39,439 bases of DNA. Source: Undibacterium sp. (GTDB lineage Bacteria > Pseudomonadota > Gammaproteobacteria > Burkholderiales > Burkholderiaceae_D). Location of the stretch: positions 1 to 39,439 of the forward strand of contig NZ_JAUSFI010000089.1 of the NCBI RefSeq assembly GCF_030651495.1, written 5' to 3'. Both the position numbers and the translations under genes were made by a program. The stretch's first letter is position 1; each line of letters begins with the position of its first letter. The notes below the pieces were generated by a model. It made no database searches. It was given only the letters and a program-made list of their open reading frames with translations, and was not told the origin of the DNA. Below, piece by piece: positions 32,142 through 39,439 of the stretch.

Positions 32142-33145
32142 AGCTCGATCAACTCATCTGCCACAAAATTGCGCGTTGCAGTGCGCCCCATGACTTCATC
32201 CCAGCGCATCGGGGAGAGGCCGGTACCAGGACGCTTGGCAGCGATGTTCGCAACACTGAACAAATCGCCCGCACTAATCGCGGTACTGGCCACCAAAGAT
32301 TTGCGGGCAACGGGCTTGTTTTTGACTTCACTAGGAGTAAGACGTTTAATGCCGTCACCCAGCGCAATTTCTATGTTGCGAATGGCTGCCACCATGGCAT
32401 TGAGCTCGTCGGGTTCCAGACTCGCTTTGTGGTCGGGGCCAGGCATGTTGCGGTCCAAGGTGAAATGTTTTTCTATTACAGAAGCGCCCATGGCCACAGC
32501 GGCAATTGCCACTTCAATGCCACGCGTGTGGTCGGAGTAACCCACCGTGACACCAAAAGCTGTATGAATACTCTGCATGGCGCGGAGGTTCACTTCGGCC
32601 ATGGGTGTTGGGTATTCGGTGGTGCAGTGCAGTACAGTCATGCTGGCCCGCGAAGTGCCGGCTTGCTCAAGTACATCAATTGCGGCTTCAATTTCGCCAA
32701 GCGTCGCCATGCCGGTAGAGAGGATCACAGCTTTGCCAAGGCGGCCAATATGGCGCAGATACGGCAGGTTGGTAATCTCCCCGGAAGGAATTTTGAAGTG
32801 CTCCTGACCGAGACTCACCAGCAGATCGAGACTCTCAATATCAAAACCCGTCGAAAAAAAACCAATATCGCGCGCAGCACAATGTGCGATAAGTTCATGG
32901 TGCATATCCGCACTAAGCTCCAGACGGCGAAGCATCTCGTACTGGGATTCTTTTCCATCGGTGGTTTGAGTCTGATAGTCCGCTTTTTTAGCTTCACGGG
33001 TAACCAGACGGTTGGCGCTGAAGGTCTGAAACTTGACAATATCCGCACCGGCATCCGCAGCCACATCGATCAACTGCTTGGCTAACCCGAGATCGCCGTT
33101 GTGATTGACGCCAGCTTCGGCAATGATGAGTACACCGTTAATCAT
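32138..33145 (-). CDS. legI: Nonulosonic acid synthase (NeuB/LegI)
   Basis: 335 residues. Condenses phosphoenolpyruvate with the 2,4-diacetamido-6-deoxymannose (in LegI) to form the nine-carbon acid. The TIM barrel opens IIAEAGVNHNGDLGLAKQLI (7-26), with VKFQTFSANRL (about 38-48), HFKIPSGEITNLPYL (about 116-130), TGMATLGEIEAAI and GYSDHTRG (about 201-208). A C-terminal SAF/antifreeze-like domain follows (about 280-335: ARKSLVAST, PGTGLSP). The start ATG lies in the 4-base overlap with the acetyltransferase gene. Confidence 0.95.
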   Translation of the reverse strand: MINGVLIIAEAGVNHNGDLGLAKQLIDVAADAGADIVKFQTFSANRLVTREAKKADYQTQTTDGKESQYEMLRRLELSADMHHELIAHCAARDIGFFSTGFDIESLDLLVSLGQEHFKIPSGEITNLPYLRHIGRLGKAVILSTGMATLGEIEAAIDVLEQAGTSRASMTVLHCTTEYPTPMAEVNLRAMQSIHTAFGVTVGYSDHTRGIEVAIAAVAMGASVIEKHFTLDRNMPGPDHKASLEPDELNAMVAAIRNIEIALGDGIKRLTPSEVKNKPVARKSLVASTAISAGDLFSVANIAAKRPGTGLSPMRWDEVMGRTATRNFVADELIEL

Positions 33146-33771
33146 GATTTATCGCCACCTACAAATCGAGCGTGATCCGCTTGGGTATGCCGCACAGGGA
33201 GGCCGATCCCAATGATGCAACGTTTTCCAAGCGTAATACCTTCTTTGACGACGCTGCCGCTGCCGACAAAGCTGCCCGAGCCAACTCTCACGTTGCCATT
33301 GAGAATGGCTCCAGTGGAGATATGGCAGTGGTCTTCAATCATCGCGTCATGCTCAAGTAGCGAGCGCGAATTTACGATGCAGTTGTTACCCACTCTAGCG
33401 CCAGCATTGACGATGGCACCGTGCATCACGATGGTGCCTGCGCCAATAGTGGCGTGACGAGAGACATGGGCAGTAGGCGCAACGATGCTTGGCAATTGAA
33501 ACCCAAGCTCAGTAGCCCGCTGAAAAAGACGCATACGAACGTCAGGTGATCGAATTTGGCCCACAGTAATAACGGCGTATTGATACACCTTGGCGAGTTC
33601 CGGCAGATCCCGGTCCGTAGCAATGACGGTGTACCCAAGGTGCTGGGTACGCCTTTCTTCAGGCATGCCGACCAGTCCGGCAATTTGATACAAGCCTTGC
33701 TGCTCTATGACCTCAATGCATGCACGGGCGTGGCCGCCAGCACCAATCAGTAGCAAATGGGGTTTACTCAT
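33142..33771 (-). CDS. legH: NeuD/PglD-family sugar O/N-acetyltransferase (LegH role)
   Basis: 209 residues. The N-terminal substrate domain has LLIGAGGHARACIEVI (7-22), as in PglD and NeuD, and the C-terminal half is a left-handed beta-helix of hexapeptide repeats (about 95-195: VSRHATIGAGTIVMHGAI and following). The probable catalytic His sits in RSLLEHDAMIEDH. It should N-acetylate the 4-amino group formed by the neighbouring LegC-type aminotransferase, using acetyl-CoA. Overlaps its neighbours by 4 bases on each side. Confidence 0.88.
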   Translation of the reverse strand: MSKPHLLLIGAGGHARACIEVIEQQGLYQIAGLVGMPEERRTQHLGYTVIATDRDLPELAKVYQYAVITVGQIRSPDVRMRLFQRATELGFQLPSIVAPTAHVSRHATIGAGTIVMHGAIVNAGARVGNNCIVNSRSLLEHDAMIEDHCHISTGAILNGNVRVGSGSFVGSGSVVKEGITLGKRCIIGIGLPVRHTQADHARFVGGDKS

Positions 33772-34955
33772 GGGACGACGGGTACCAGACTAGAACTGCT
33801 CGGAATATTTACCAAACGCTGCGAAAGCGACTGGGCTCCTGTCAGATCCATGGTTGGGCAATCCTTAAATGGTGGTAACTCATGCATCAGTATCCAAACG
33901 GGTCGAGTCATGAAACCAGCTTCATTGGTCGCTTTCAATATAGGGTCGCGCTGAACCGCATGTTCAACATCCAGCATCAGTGTCTGCAGCCAGTAGTTAC
34001 TTTGACACTGTTCGGGCTCGCCGATCAGTTTTACACCTGACACTGGCGCAAATGCAGCGTGGTAGCGGTGAGACAACTCTCGTTTTGCTGAAAGCATAGC
34101 TGGAAGTTGCTCCAGTTGGGCGCAACCCAAGGCCGCGTTCAAGTTAGGCAAGCGGTAGTTGTAGCCAATTTCGTCATGCCGGTATTCCCAAGCATGCGGC
34201 AGTTTGGCCGTGGTGGTCAGATGCTTCGCACGACGCGCAAGTTCCAGGTTATTGGTCAAAATTGCTCCACCGCCGCCGGTAGTGATGGTCTTGTTACCAT
34301 TGAAGCTCAGGGTGCCCATCTGCCCGAAAGTGCCGGTGTGCTGACCGCGGTAGTAACTGCCCAGGGATTCAGCCGCATCTTCGACCAACACAAGATTGAA
34401 ATCGTATGCAACGGCCAGCAGTCCATTCAAATCTGCAGGATGACCAAAAGTGTGCATGGGCACGATGGCCCGAATGACGCGCTCGGTAACACGATTTACG
34501 CACTGGCCTCCACGTTGTTCTGTGTTGCTGGCAAGATAATCACGCAGTTTTGCTGCATCCACACCCAATGTCCGCGGCTCGCTGTCGATGAAATGTGGCG
34601 TTGCGCCGCAATAGGTAACAGCATTGGCCGTGGCGACAAAGGTGAGTGCGGGAATCAAGACTTCATCGCCGACTTTGACGCCAGCGAGCTTCAAAGCCAT
34701 ATGCAATGCCGCCGTGCCGTTGACAACTGCAATCGCATATTTCGCCCCGGTGAAGGCCGCCAATTCAAGCTCAAAGCGATCGACAAACTTGCCAACAGAC
34801 GAGACAAAGGTGGAGTCGAGGCATTCCTTTAAATACAGCCATTCGTTGCCAGCAAAACTGGGTTCGTGCAGAGCTACCGGGCCAGTTCCGACGACAGTAC
34901 GTATGGCTGCGACAACTTGCTCAGCAAGGGTAGACGAGGTGCTCATGTCATTCAC
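33768..34955 (-). CDS. legC: LegC-family sugar aminotransferase (DegT/DnrJ/EryC1)
   Basis: 395 residues, PLP fold type I of the sugar aminotransferases. It transfers an amino group to C4 of the 4-keto-6-deoxy intermediate made by LegB. Motifs: VSSVGKFVDRFE (51-62), VNGTAALHMALKLAGV (78-93), IPALTFVATANAV (101-113), LVEDAAESLGSYY with Asp193, and the PLP lysine Lys222 in SFNGNKTITTGGGG. The longer N-terminus (about 30 residues before the catalytic core) is typical of LegC. Overlaps legB by 4 bases. Confidence 0.92.
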   Translation of the reverse strand: MNDMSTSSTLAEQVVAAIRTVVGTGPVALHEPSFAGNEWLYLKECLDSTFVSSVGKFVDRFELELAAFTGAKYAIAVVNGTAALHMALKLAGVKVGDEVLIPALTFVATANAVTYCGATPHFIDSEPRTLGVDAAKLRDYLASNTEQRGGQCVNRVTERVIRAIVPMHTFGHPADLNGLLAVAYDFNLVLVEDAAESLGSYYRGQHTGTFGQMGTLSFNGNKTITTGGGGAILTNNLELARRAKHLTTTAKLPHAWEYRHDEIGYNYRLPNLNAALGCAQLEQLPAMLSAKRELSHRYHAAFAPVSGVKLIGEPEQCQSNYWLQTLMLDVEHAVQRDPILKATNEAGFMTRPVWILMHELPPFKDCPTMDLTGAQSLSQRLVNIPSSSSLVPVVP

Positions 34956-35968
34956 AGGTTATAGATATCCGCTTTGTACCCGCGCAAATTATCGGGTTGG
35001 CCAAACCATTCTGCTGTTTCGGCCAAGCCCCGCTTGAACCCATCTCGATCACCATAGCAGGGCTGCCAACCGAAGAGCCTCTTCGCTTTGGTGTTATCGG
35101 CCCACAAGCGTTCCACTTCGGAGTTTTCGGGGCGAAAACGGGCTTCGTCGGTAATGATCTCAATCTCAGTATTCATGGCCTCAGCAATCAGCTGAGCCGT
35201 GTCGCCGATAGAAATCTCGAAATTACTGCCGAAGTTAACAACTTCGCCTAGACCCTGATCGGAATTCAGCACAGCAATGAAACCGGCTACCGTATCCTGC
35301 ACAAAATTAAAATCGCGCGTAGGTGACACGGCACCCAGCTTTATCTGGCGCTGGCCATGGGCGATCTGGGTAATGATGGTCGGAATCACGGCACGGGCAG
35401 ACTGGCGCGGACCATAGGTGTTGAAGGGCCGCGCAATCACCACCGGCAAACCAAAGGACGCATAGAAGGAGTAGGCTAACTGATCTGCTGCGATCTTGGT
35501 GGCAGAGTACGGCGATTGCCCCTGCAAAGGATGCTCTTCGGTAATCGGCACAAACCGCGCTGTTCCATAAACCTCGCTGGTGGAGGTGTGAATTACCCGC
35601 TTAACACCAAGTTCACGTGCCGCCTGCAAAACATTTAGGGTGCCTTTGACATTCGTATCAACATAAGTATCAGGAGAATGATAGGAGTAAGGAATTGCTA
35701 TGAGAGCAGCCAGATGCAGCACCGCGTCACACCCCTTCATCGCACTTCTCACGCCGTGCGGGTCGCGGATATCCCCTGCGAATACCTCAAATTGACCTTT
35801 GACAGCGGGCTCACAGTGATCCAGCCAACCCCAGGAGCCAAAAGAGTTGTAAAGCACAAAGGCCCGAACTTTGTGACCCTGGCGAACCAATGCCTCGGTC
35901 AGGTGTGAGCCAATAAACCCGTCTGCGCCGGTGACAAGAATGGTTGAATTTGGAGATATTGGGTTCAT
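34952..35968 (-). CDS. legB: NDP-GlcNAc 4,6-dehydratase, LegB type
   Basis: 338 residues from ATG 35968, five bases after the end of the ABC-protein gene; a longer frame to 36031 is inside that gene. An extended SDR: LVTGADGFIGSHLTEAL (11-27), GDIRDP (65-70), LAALIAIPYSYHSP (86-99), TSTSEVYGTA (128-137) and the catalytic Tyr154-x3-Lys158 in SPYSATKIAAD. VIARPFNTYGPRQSARAVIP is the family's substrate loop. LegB starts the legionaminic pathway with a 4,6-dehydration, on UDP- or GDP-GlcNAc; the PtmE-like gene here favours a GDP route. Confidence 0.92.
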   Translation of the reverse strand: MNPISPNSTILVTGADGFIGSHLTEALVRQGHKVRAFVLYNSFGSWGWLDHCEPAVKGQFEVFAGDIRDPHGVRSAMKGCDAVLHLAALIAIPYSYHSPDTYVDTNVKGTLNVLQAARELGVKRVIHTSTSEVYGTARFVPITEEHPLQGQSPYSATKIAADQLAYSFYASFGLPVVIARPFNTYGPRQSARAVIPTIITQIAHGQRQIKLGAVSPTRDFNFVQDTVAGFIAVLNSDQGLGEVVNFGSNFEISIGDTAQLIAEAMNTEIEIITDEARFRPENSEVERLWADNTKAKRLFGWQPCYGDRDGFKRGLAETAEWFGQPDNLRGYKADIYNL

Positions 35969-35972
35969 AAAT

Positions 35973-37751
35973 TTATGTCGTTTGTGCCACGATGTCTTTG
36001 TAATTTCCGACGCGTTGAATACTGCCATCACCCAGCTCCACGATCTGCGTGCAGTTTTTGAGCGTCGAAAGACGGTGCGCGATGATAAGTACGGTCAGGT
36101 CTTCGCTCAAACCCTCAATGGCCCGCATGACAGCCTGCTCCGTTTCGTTGTCCAGCGCGCTGGTGGCTTCATCAAAAATAATGACATCTGCTTGTTTGTA
36201 GAGTGCTCTGGCAATGCCAATGCGTTGACGCTGCCCCCCCGACAGTCGAATACCGCGTTCACCCACAAATGTCTGGTATCGGGCGGGCCAAGTTTCGATG
36301 ATGTCGGCAATCTGCGCCTTTTGCGCGGCTTGCGTCACGCGGACATGGTTAATTTGGTCTCTGGGTACGCCAAAGGCGATGTTTTCTTCAATCGTGCTGT
36401 CGGCCAAAAAAATGGCTTGCGGCACATGTGCCAGATGGACTTGCCATGAACGTTGGTTATGGAGTGTGACCGGCTTTCCATCTATTTCTAGCGTACCTTC
36501 TGTGGGCTGCAACAGGCCCATAACGATGTCAAGCAAGGTAGTCTTACCGCTGCCGGTTGTCCCAATGAATCCAATGCGACTACCGCGAGCGATGGTAAGG
36601 TTGATGTTATTCAGCACCCACGGTGTGTTGGGAGCATAGCGAAAAGATAACTCGTTTAACTTGATTTGTTTCTGAAAGCGCAAAGGTTCCGCCAGCGGCC
36701 TATTCGTGTGGTCTGGCAATGGTTGGTCCAGCAAATCAAGTGCGTCCTTCAAGGATACTTGCCCTCCCCGCATACCAGACCATGCCCCATAGGCTTGTTG
36801 CAGCGTAGGCAATAGGCGCTGGGCACCCAGCGCCAATGCTCCCAACACAGGTATGGCCTTAGCAACTCCATCGGGTTGGCGTGCAAGCAAGTATGCCAAG
36901 ACTGCGATGAACAACATGCCCAATGCTTCCATTCCGTAACGCGGACTTTGGCTAATAAACAGGCTTCTGCCCTGAGCACGGCGTAACGGTTGATCAGCAT
37001 CGTGGTATATCCGGCAGTAGGCCTCCTGGCTGCCATCAATTAACACGTCACGGATACCACCCAAACCTTCTTGCAGTGACTTGATGACCTGAGTGGACTC
37101 GCTGGCAATGCGGTGGCTGTCAGCCAAGAGACGGCTGCGGGTCAACCGAATGATCACCACGTAGATTAATCCAAACCCACCAAAAGCGGTAAAGGCGACG
37201 ACTGGATCAACGGACATGAGTGCAATGAGGATTGCAACCAACATGGTCCCCGAGCTCAGAAGTGTTAACACTGGCAAGATTGCGCTATGAATCACACCAT
37301 GCGCCTTGGTCGATATGCCACTAATAACTTCGCTGCTGTTGCGGGCCACATGAACTGCGTAGGGTTGGTAAAGCGTGCGCCGGTAAATACTGATACTGAT
37401 ATCTGCGCCAGTTGCAAATGACAGACGATTTCCGGCATACAGCAACAGCAATCGCATGGCACCAGCCAGCAACACGGCCAGACCAAATCCAAGCGTCAGA
37501 GGCAGCAGCAATTGGTCTGCCGAAGTCAAGCCCAAGAACTGAATAAAAGACTGGGCTAATGCGTGGTTGAACACGGAAACAGGAGCGGTAAGCACACCCA
37601 AAAAAGGTAGCACCGCACCAATACTGACGATTTCTGCAAACGAGGCAAAAACCATCAGGACAAGTAAAAGCCCAAATTGTCCTCGCCGCCTCGGGCTAAT
37701 GTGCGTCCAAAGCCGACGCAGCAATTGGGAGAGGGATTGGGAACTGTTCAT
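35973..37751 (-). CDS. ABC exporter half-transporter, PglK/MsbA-like
   Basis: 592 residues from ATG 37751; TTG 37766 is an alternative, neither with a good ribosome site. A fused permease-ATPase: membrane segments about 27-52, 84-106, 155-180, 185-202 and 275-312 (five to six in total), then the nucleotide-binding domain with Walker A GTTGSGKT (397-404), Q-loop VPQAIF, signature LSGGQ (503-507), Walker B VIIFDE (523-528) and switch His in IIAHRL. PglK-type exporters flip lipid-linked oligosaccharides, so this is the only flippase candidate in the window. Lipid A-type substrates cannot be excluded. A 173-bp gap upstream (37752-37924) may hold a promoter, but I see no convincing one. Confidence 0.9.
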   Translation of the reverse strand: MNSSQSLSQLLRRLWTHISPRRRGQFGLLLVLMVFASFAEIVSIGAVLPFLGVLTAPVSVFNHALAQSFIQFLGLTSADQLLLPLTLGFGLAVLLAGAMRLLLLYAGNRLSFATGADISISIYRRTLYQPYAVHVARNSSEVISGISTKAHGVIHSAILPVLTLLSSGTMLVAILIALMSVDPVVAFTAFGGFGLIYVVIIRLTRSRLLADSHRIASESTQVIKSLQEGLGGIRDVLIDGSQEAYCRIYHDADQPLRRAQGRSLFISQSPRYGMEALGMLFIAVLAYLLARQPDGVAKAIPVLGALALGAQRLLPTLQQAYGAWSGMRGGQVSLKDALDLLDQPLPDHTNRPLAEPLRFQKQIKLNELSFRYAPNTPWVLNNINLTIARGSRIGFIGTTGSGKTTLLDIVMGLLQPTEGTLEIDGKPVTLHNQRSWQVHLAHVPQAIFLADSTIEENIAFGVPRDQINHVRVTQAAQKAQIADIIETWPARYQTFVGERGIRLSGGQRQRIGIARALYKQADVIIFDEATSALDNETEQAVMRAIEGLSEDLTVLIIAHRLSTLKNCTQIVELGDGSIQRVGNYKDIVAQTT

Positions 37752-37924
37752 TTGATCGAGCGCCAATGGACGTGTGTCTATGTCAATGACCGTGGTACGC
37801 AGTAGACTGAAAAGCTACAGGTGCTTTGCACAAAAAAACTGGCTGGAGCTTGTGATCAACTGCAACTAAACAGTAGATTTCGAACAAATATGTGCGTTCA
37901 CCTGCGAATTGCGGGCATATACAG

Positions 37925-38884
37925 TCATACAACACCGAGCAGCATTGCCTCATAGGCCAACTGCAATCCACGAATCAATGTTACTTTTGGTTGCCACCCC
38001 AGTTTTTTGAGGAGGCGACTGTCCATCAACTTACGGGGAGCCCCGTCAAGTTTCGTTGTATCGAATGTAATACGCCCTTTGTAGCTCACGACAACGGACA
38101 CTGCTTGTGCCAGTTCAGCAATAGTGACCTCGCTACCAGAACCCACATTAATGTGACTTTGTATGGGTTGGGTATGTTCTTGGTAGACATCCGTGGGCAA
38201 CTGCATTACAAATACACTGGCAGTAGCCATGTCGTCCACATACAGAAACTCTCTACGCGGTGTGCCCGTGCCCCAAATAACAACCTCTTGGGCGTTACTG
38301 ACCTTGGCTTCATGGAAGCGACGAATCAGCGCAGGAATGACGTGACTGTTTTCCGGGTGGAAATTATCACCTGGACCGTAAAGATTGGTGGGCATAACGC
38401 TACGGTAGTCGCGTCCATACTGGCGGTTGTAGCTTTCGCAGAGCTTAATTCCGGCTATTTTCGCAATGGCATAGGACTCGTTTGTGGGCTCCAGAGGGCC
38501 CGTGAGCAGCGCGTTTTCGGCCATGGGCTGTGGGGCCAAGCGAGGGTAAATGCAGCTACTGCCCAAGAACAACAGCTTTTGCACCCCATGGGTATGCGCT
38601 GCATGGATGACGTTGGCCTGCATCATCAGATTTTGGTAAATGAAGTCCGCAGGATACGTATTGTTGGCGTGAATGCCGCCAACCTTGGCCGCCGCCAGAT
38701 AGACCTGTGTCGGTTTTTCTTGGGCAAAAAAATCTTGCACCGCCGCTTGGTTGGTTAGGTCCAACTCAGCATGTGTGCGGGTAACGATGTCTTGTGATCG
38801 CACCCCGTGCGTCTGAAGCGCACGCACGATGGCACTGCCGACCATGCCACGGTGACCTGCGACAAAGATTCTCTCAGGACTCAT
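37925..38884 (-). CDS. fcl: GDP-L-fucose synthase
   Basis: 319 residues. Epimerises and reduces GDP-4-keto-6-deoxymannose to GDP-L-fucose using NADPH. The Rossmann motif is [16 protein letters not shown] (8-23), then [20 protein letters not shown] (63-82), LGSSCIYPR (107-115) with the family Cys, catalytic Tyr138 and Lys142 in [10 protein letters not shown], and [20 protein letters not shown]. The ATG overlaps the end of gmd by 11 bases. The two genes are the standard GDP-fucose pair. Confidence 0.95.
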   Translation of the reverse strand: MSPERIFVAGHRGMVGSAIVRALQTHGVRSQDIVTRTHAELDLTNQAAVQDFFAQEKPTQVYLAAAKVGGIHANNTYPADFIYQNLMMQANVIHAAHTHGVQKLLFLGSSCIYPRLAPQPMAENALLTGPLEPTNESYAIAKIAGIKLCESYNRQYGRDYRSVMPTNLYGPGDNFHPENSHVIPALIRRFHEAKVSNAQEVVIWGTGTPRREFLYVDDMATASVFVMQLPTDVYQEHTQPIQSHINVGSGSEVTIAELAQAVSVVVSYKGRITFDTTKLDGAPRKLMDSRLLKKLGWQPKVTLIRGLQLAYEAMLLGVV

Positions 38885-39439
38885 AACTCACCAAAATGTC
38901 ATAGCCATGGGTCTTCAGCAATGCATGTCGCTTAGCATTGTCTAGATCATGGGCGACCATCTCGACCACCATTTCGTCCAGGGTGATCTCTGGCACCCAA
39001 CCGAGCGCAGCCTTGGCCTTGGATGGATCGCCCAGCAAGGTTTCCACCTCGGTGGGGCGGTAATACCTGGGATCTACCTTGACTATTGCCTGCCCTATTT
39101 TGAGTGCCGGAGCATTGCTTCCCGCGATACCGGCAACAACGGCTTGTTCGTTCTCGCCCTCCCCCTCAAACGCCACCGTGACGCCGAGTTGGGCAGCAGC
39201 TTTTTGAATGAATTGGCGCACGCTGTACTGCACGCCCGTAGCAATAACAAAGTCTTGTGGCTTGTCTTGCTGCAGCATCATCCACTGCATGCGGACGTAG
39301 TCCTGGGCGTGGCCCCAGTCCCGCAGGGCATCCATATGGCCCATGGACCGGCAGTGCTCCAGCCCATGGGCGATGTTGGCAAGACCGCGGGTGATTTGGC
39401 GGGGGACCAAGGTCTCCCCACGGCGCGGGCTTTCGTGGT
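38874..39439 (-). CDS. gmd: GDP-mannose 4,6-dehydratase (N-terminus beyond window)
   Basis: The C-terminal ~188 residues of an extended SDR are present and the frame is open to the right edge, so roughly half of the usual ~370 residues is missing. Visible landmarks are the [16 protein letters not shown] segment, [20 protein letters not shown] and the [20 protein letters not shown] block, all typical of Gmd. The NADP and Tyr/Lys catalytic region would lie outside. It makes GDP-4-keto-6-deoxymannose for the downstream fcl product. Confidence 0.94.
   Translation of the reverse strand, partial: HESPRRGETLVPRQITRGLANIAHGLEHCRSMGHMDALRDWGHAQDYVRMQWMMLQQDKPQDFVIATGVQYSVRQFIQKAAAQLGVTVAFEGEGENEQAVVAGIAGSNAPALKIGQAIVKVDPRYYRPTEVETLLGDPSKAKAALGWVPEITLDEMVVEMVAHDLDNAKRHALLKTHGYDILVSYES

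Noticed and set aside
37752..37924. Possible promoter or small gene between fcl and the ABC protein gene
   Set aside because: No paired -35/-10 boxes of good quality and the 62-codon frame there has no ribosome site or recognisable content.

Overview
The window looks like a chromosomal segment of a Comamonadaceae-type betaproteobacterium (Rhodoferax/Polaromonas/Acidovorax relatives). I infer this from the protein style, from the GC-rich core block (acyl-CoA dehydrogenase, TetR regulator, SlmA, TctDE-like two-component system, ArgB), and from a short intergenic element at 5157-5214 that resembles a dispersed repeat I remember from that family. Every gene I can support, about 37, lies on the minus strand, so transcription runs from the right edge to the left. 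No stretch longer than 300 bases is without a gene. I saw no tRNA, rRNA, CRISPR array, transposase or integrase.

Layout in transcription order (right to left). (1) 37.9-39.4 kb: gmd (partial) and fcl, the GDP-L-fucose branch. (2) 36.0-37.8 kb: a PglK/MsbA-like ABC exporter, a candidate flippase. (3) 26.6-36.0 kb: a nearly complete CMP-legionaminic acid pathway (legB, legC, legH/neuD, legI/neuB, legG/neuC, ptmE-like, legF/neuA). It carries an amidotransferase module (WbpG-like synthetase plus HisF/HisH paralogues), which predicts an acetamidino-substituted nonulosonic acid. (4) 24.2-26.6 kb: an AT-rich patch with a PFTS-motif polysaccharide protein and a FkbM methyltransferase. (5) 14.2-24.2 kb: ten translationally coupled genes: Gfo/Idh/MocA dehydrogenase, SIS isomerase, SDR, dehydroquinate-synthase-like cyclase, D-2-hydroxyacid dehydrogenase, HisC-like aminotransferase, second Gfo/Idh/MocA dehydrogenase, KdsB-like cytidylyltransferase, SAM methyltransferase and a LIC13510-type surface-carbohydrate protein. 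I do not recognise this pathway. It is the best candidate for an undescribed system: a CMP-activated, probably carbocyclic and/or aminated sugar acid made and transferred by one operon. (6) 8.4-14.2 kb: RmlD-like reductase, three glycosyltransferases, an FnlA/CapE dehydratase and a PglC/WcaJ-type initiating phosphoglycosyltransferase. (7) 6.2-8.4 kb: an H-NS-family protein overlapping a WbpM/PglF dehydratase. (8) 0-6.1 kb: core genes.

How the genes work together: the dehydratases, epimerases, aminotransferases and nucleotidyltransferases supply GDP-fucose, a CMP-nonulosonic acid, a second unknown CMP-sugar acid and UDP-6-deoxy-aminohexose intermediates. The initiating transferase and glycosyltransferases build a lipid-linked glycan, and the ABC protein may flip it. 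The product could be O-antigen, capsule or a protein/flagellar glycan. No Wzy polymerase, Wzx flippase or ligase is visible here. The polysaccharide island is less GC-rich than the core block, most obviously at 24.2-26.6 kb, and encodes its own H-NS-type protein. Functions are from motif reading without database searches; comparisons with family members are from memory.
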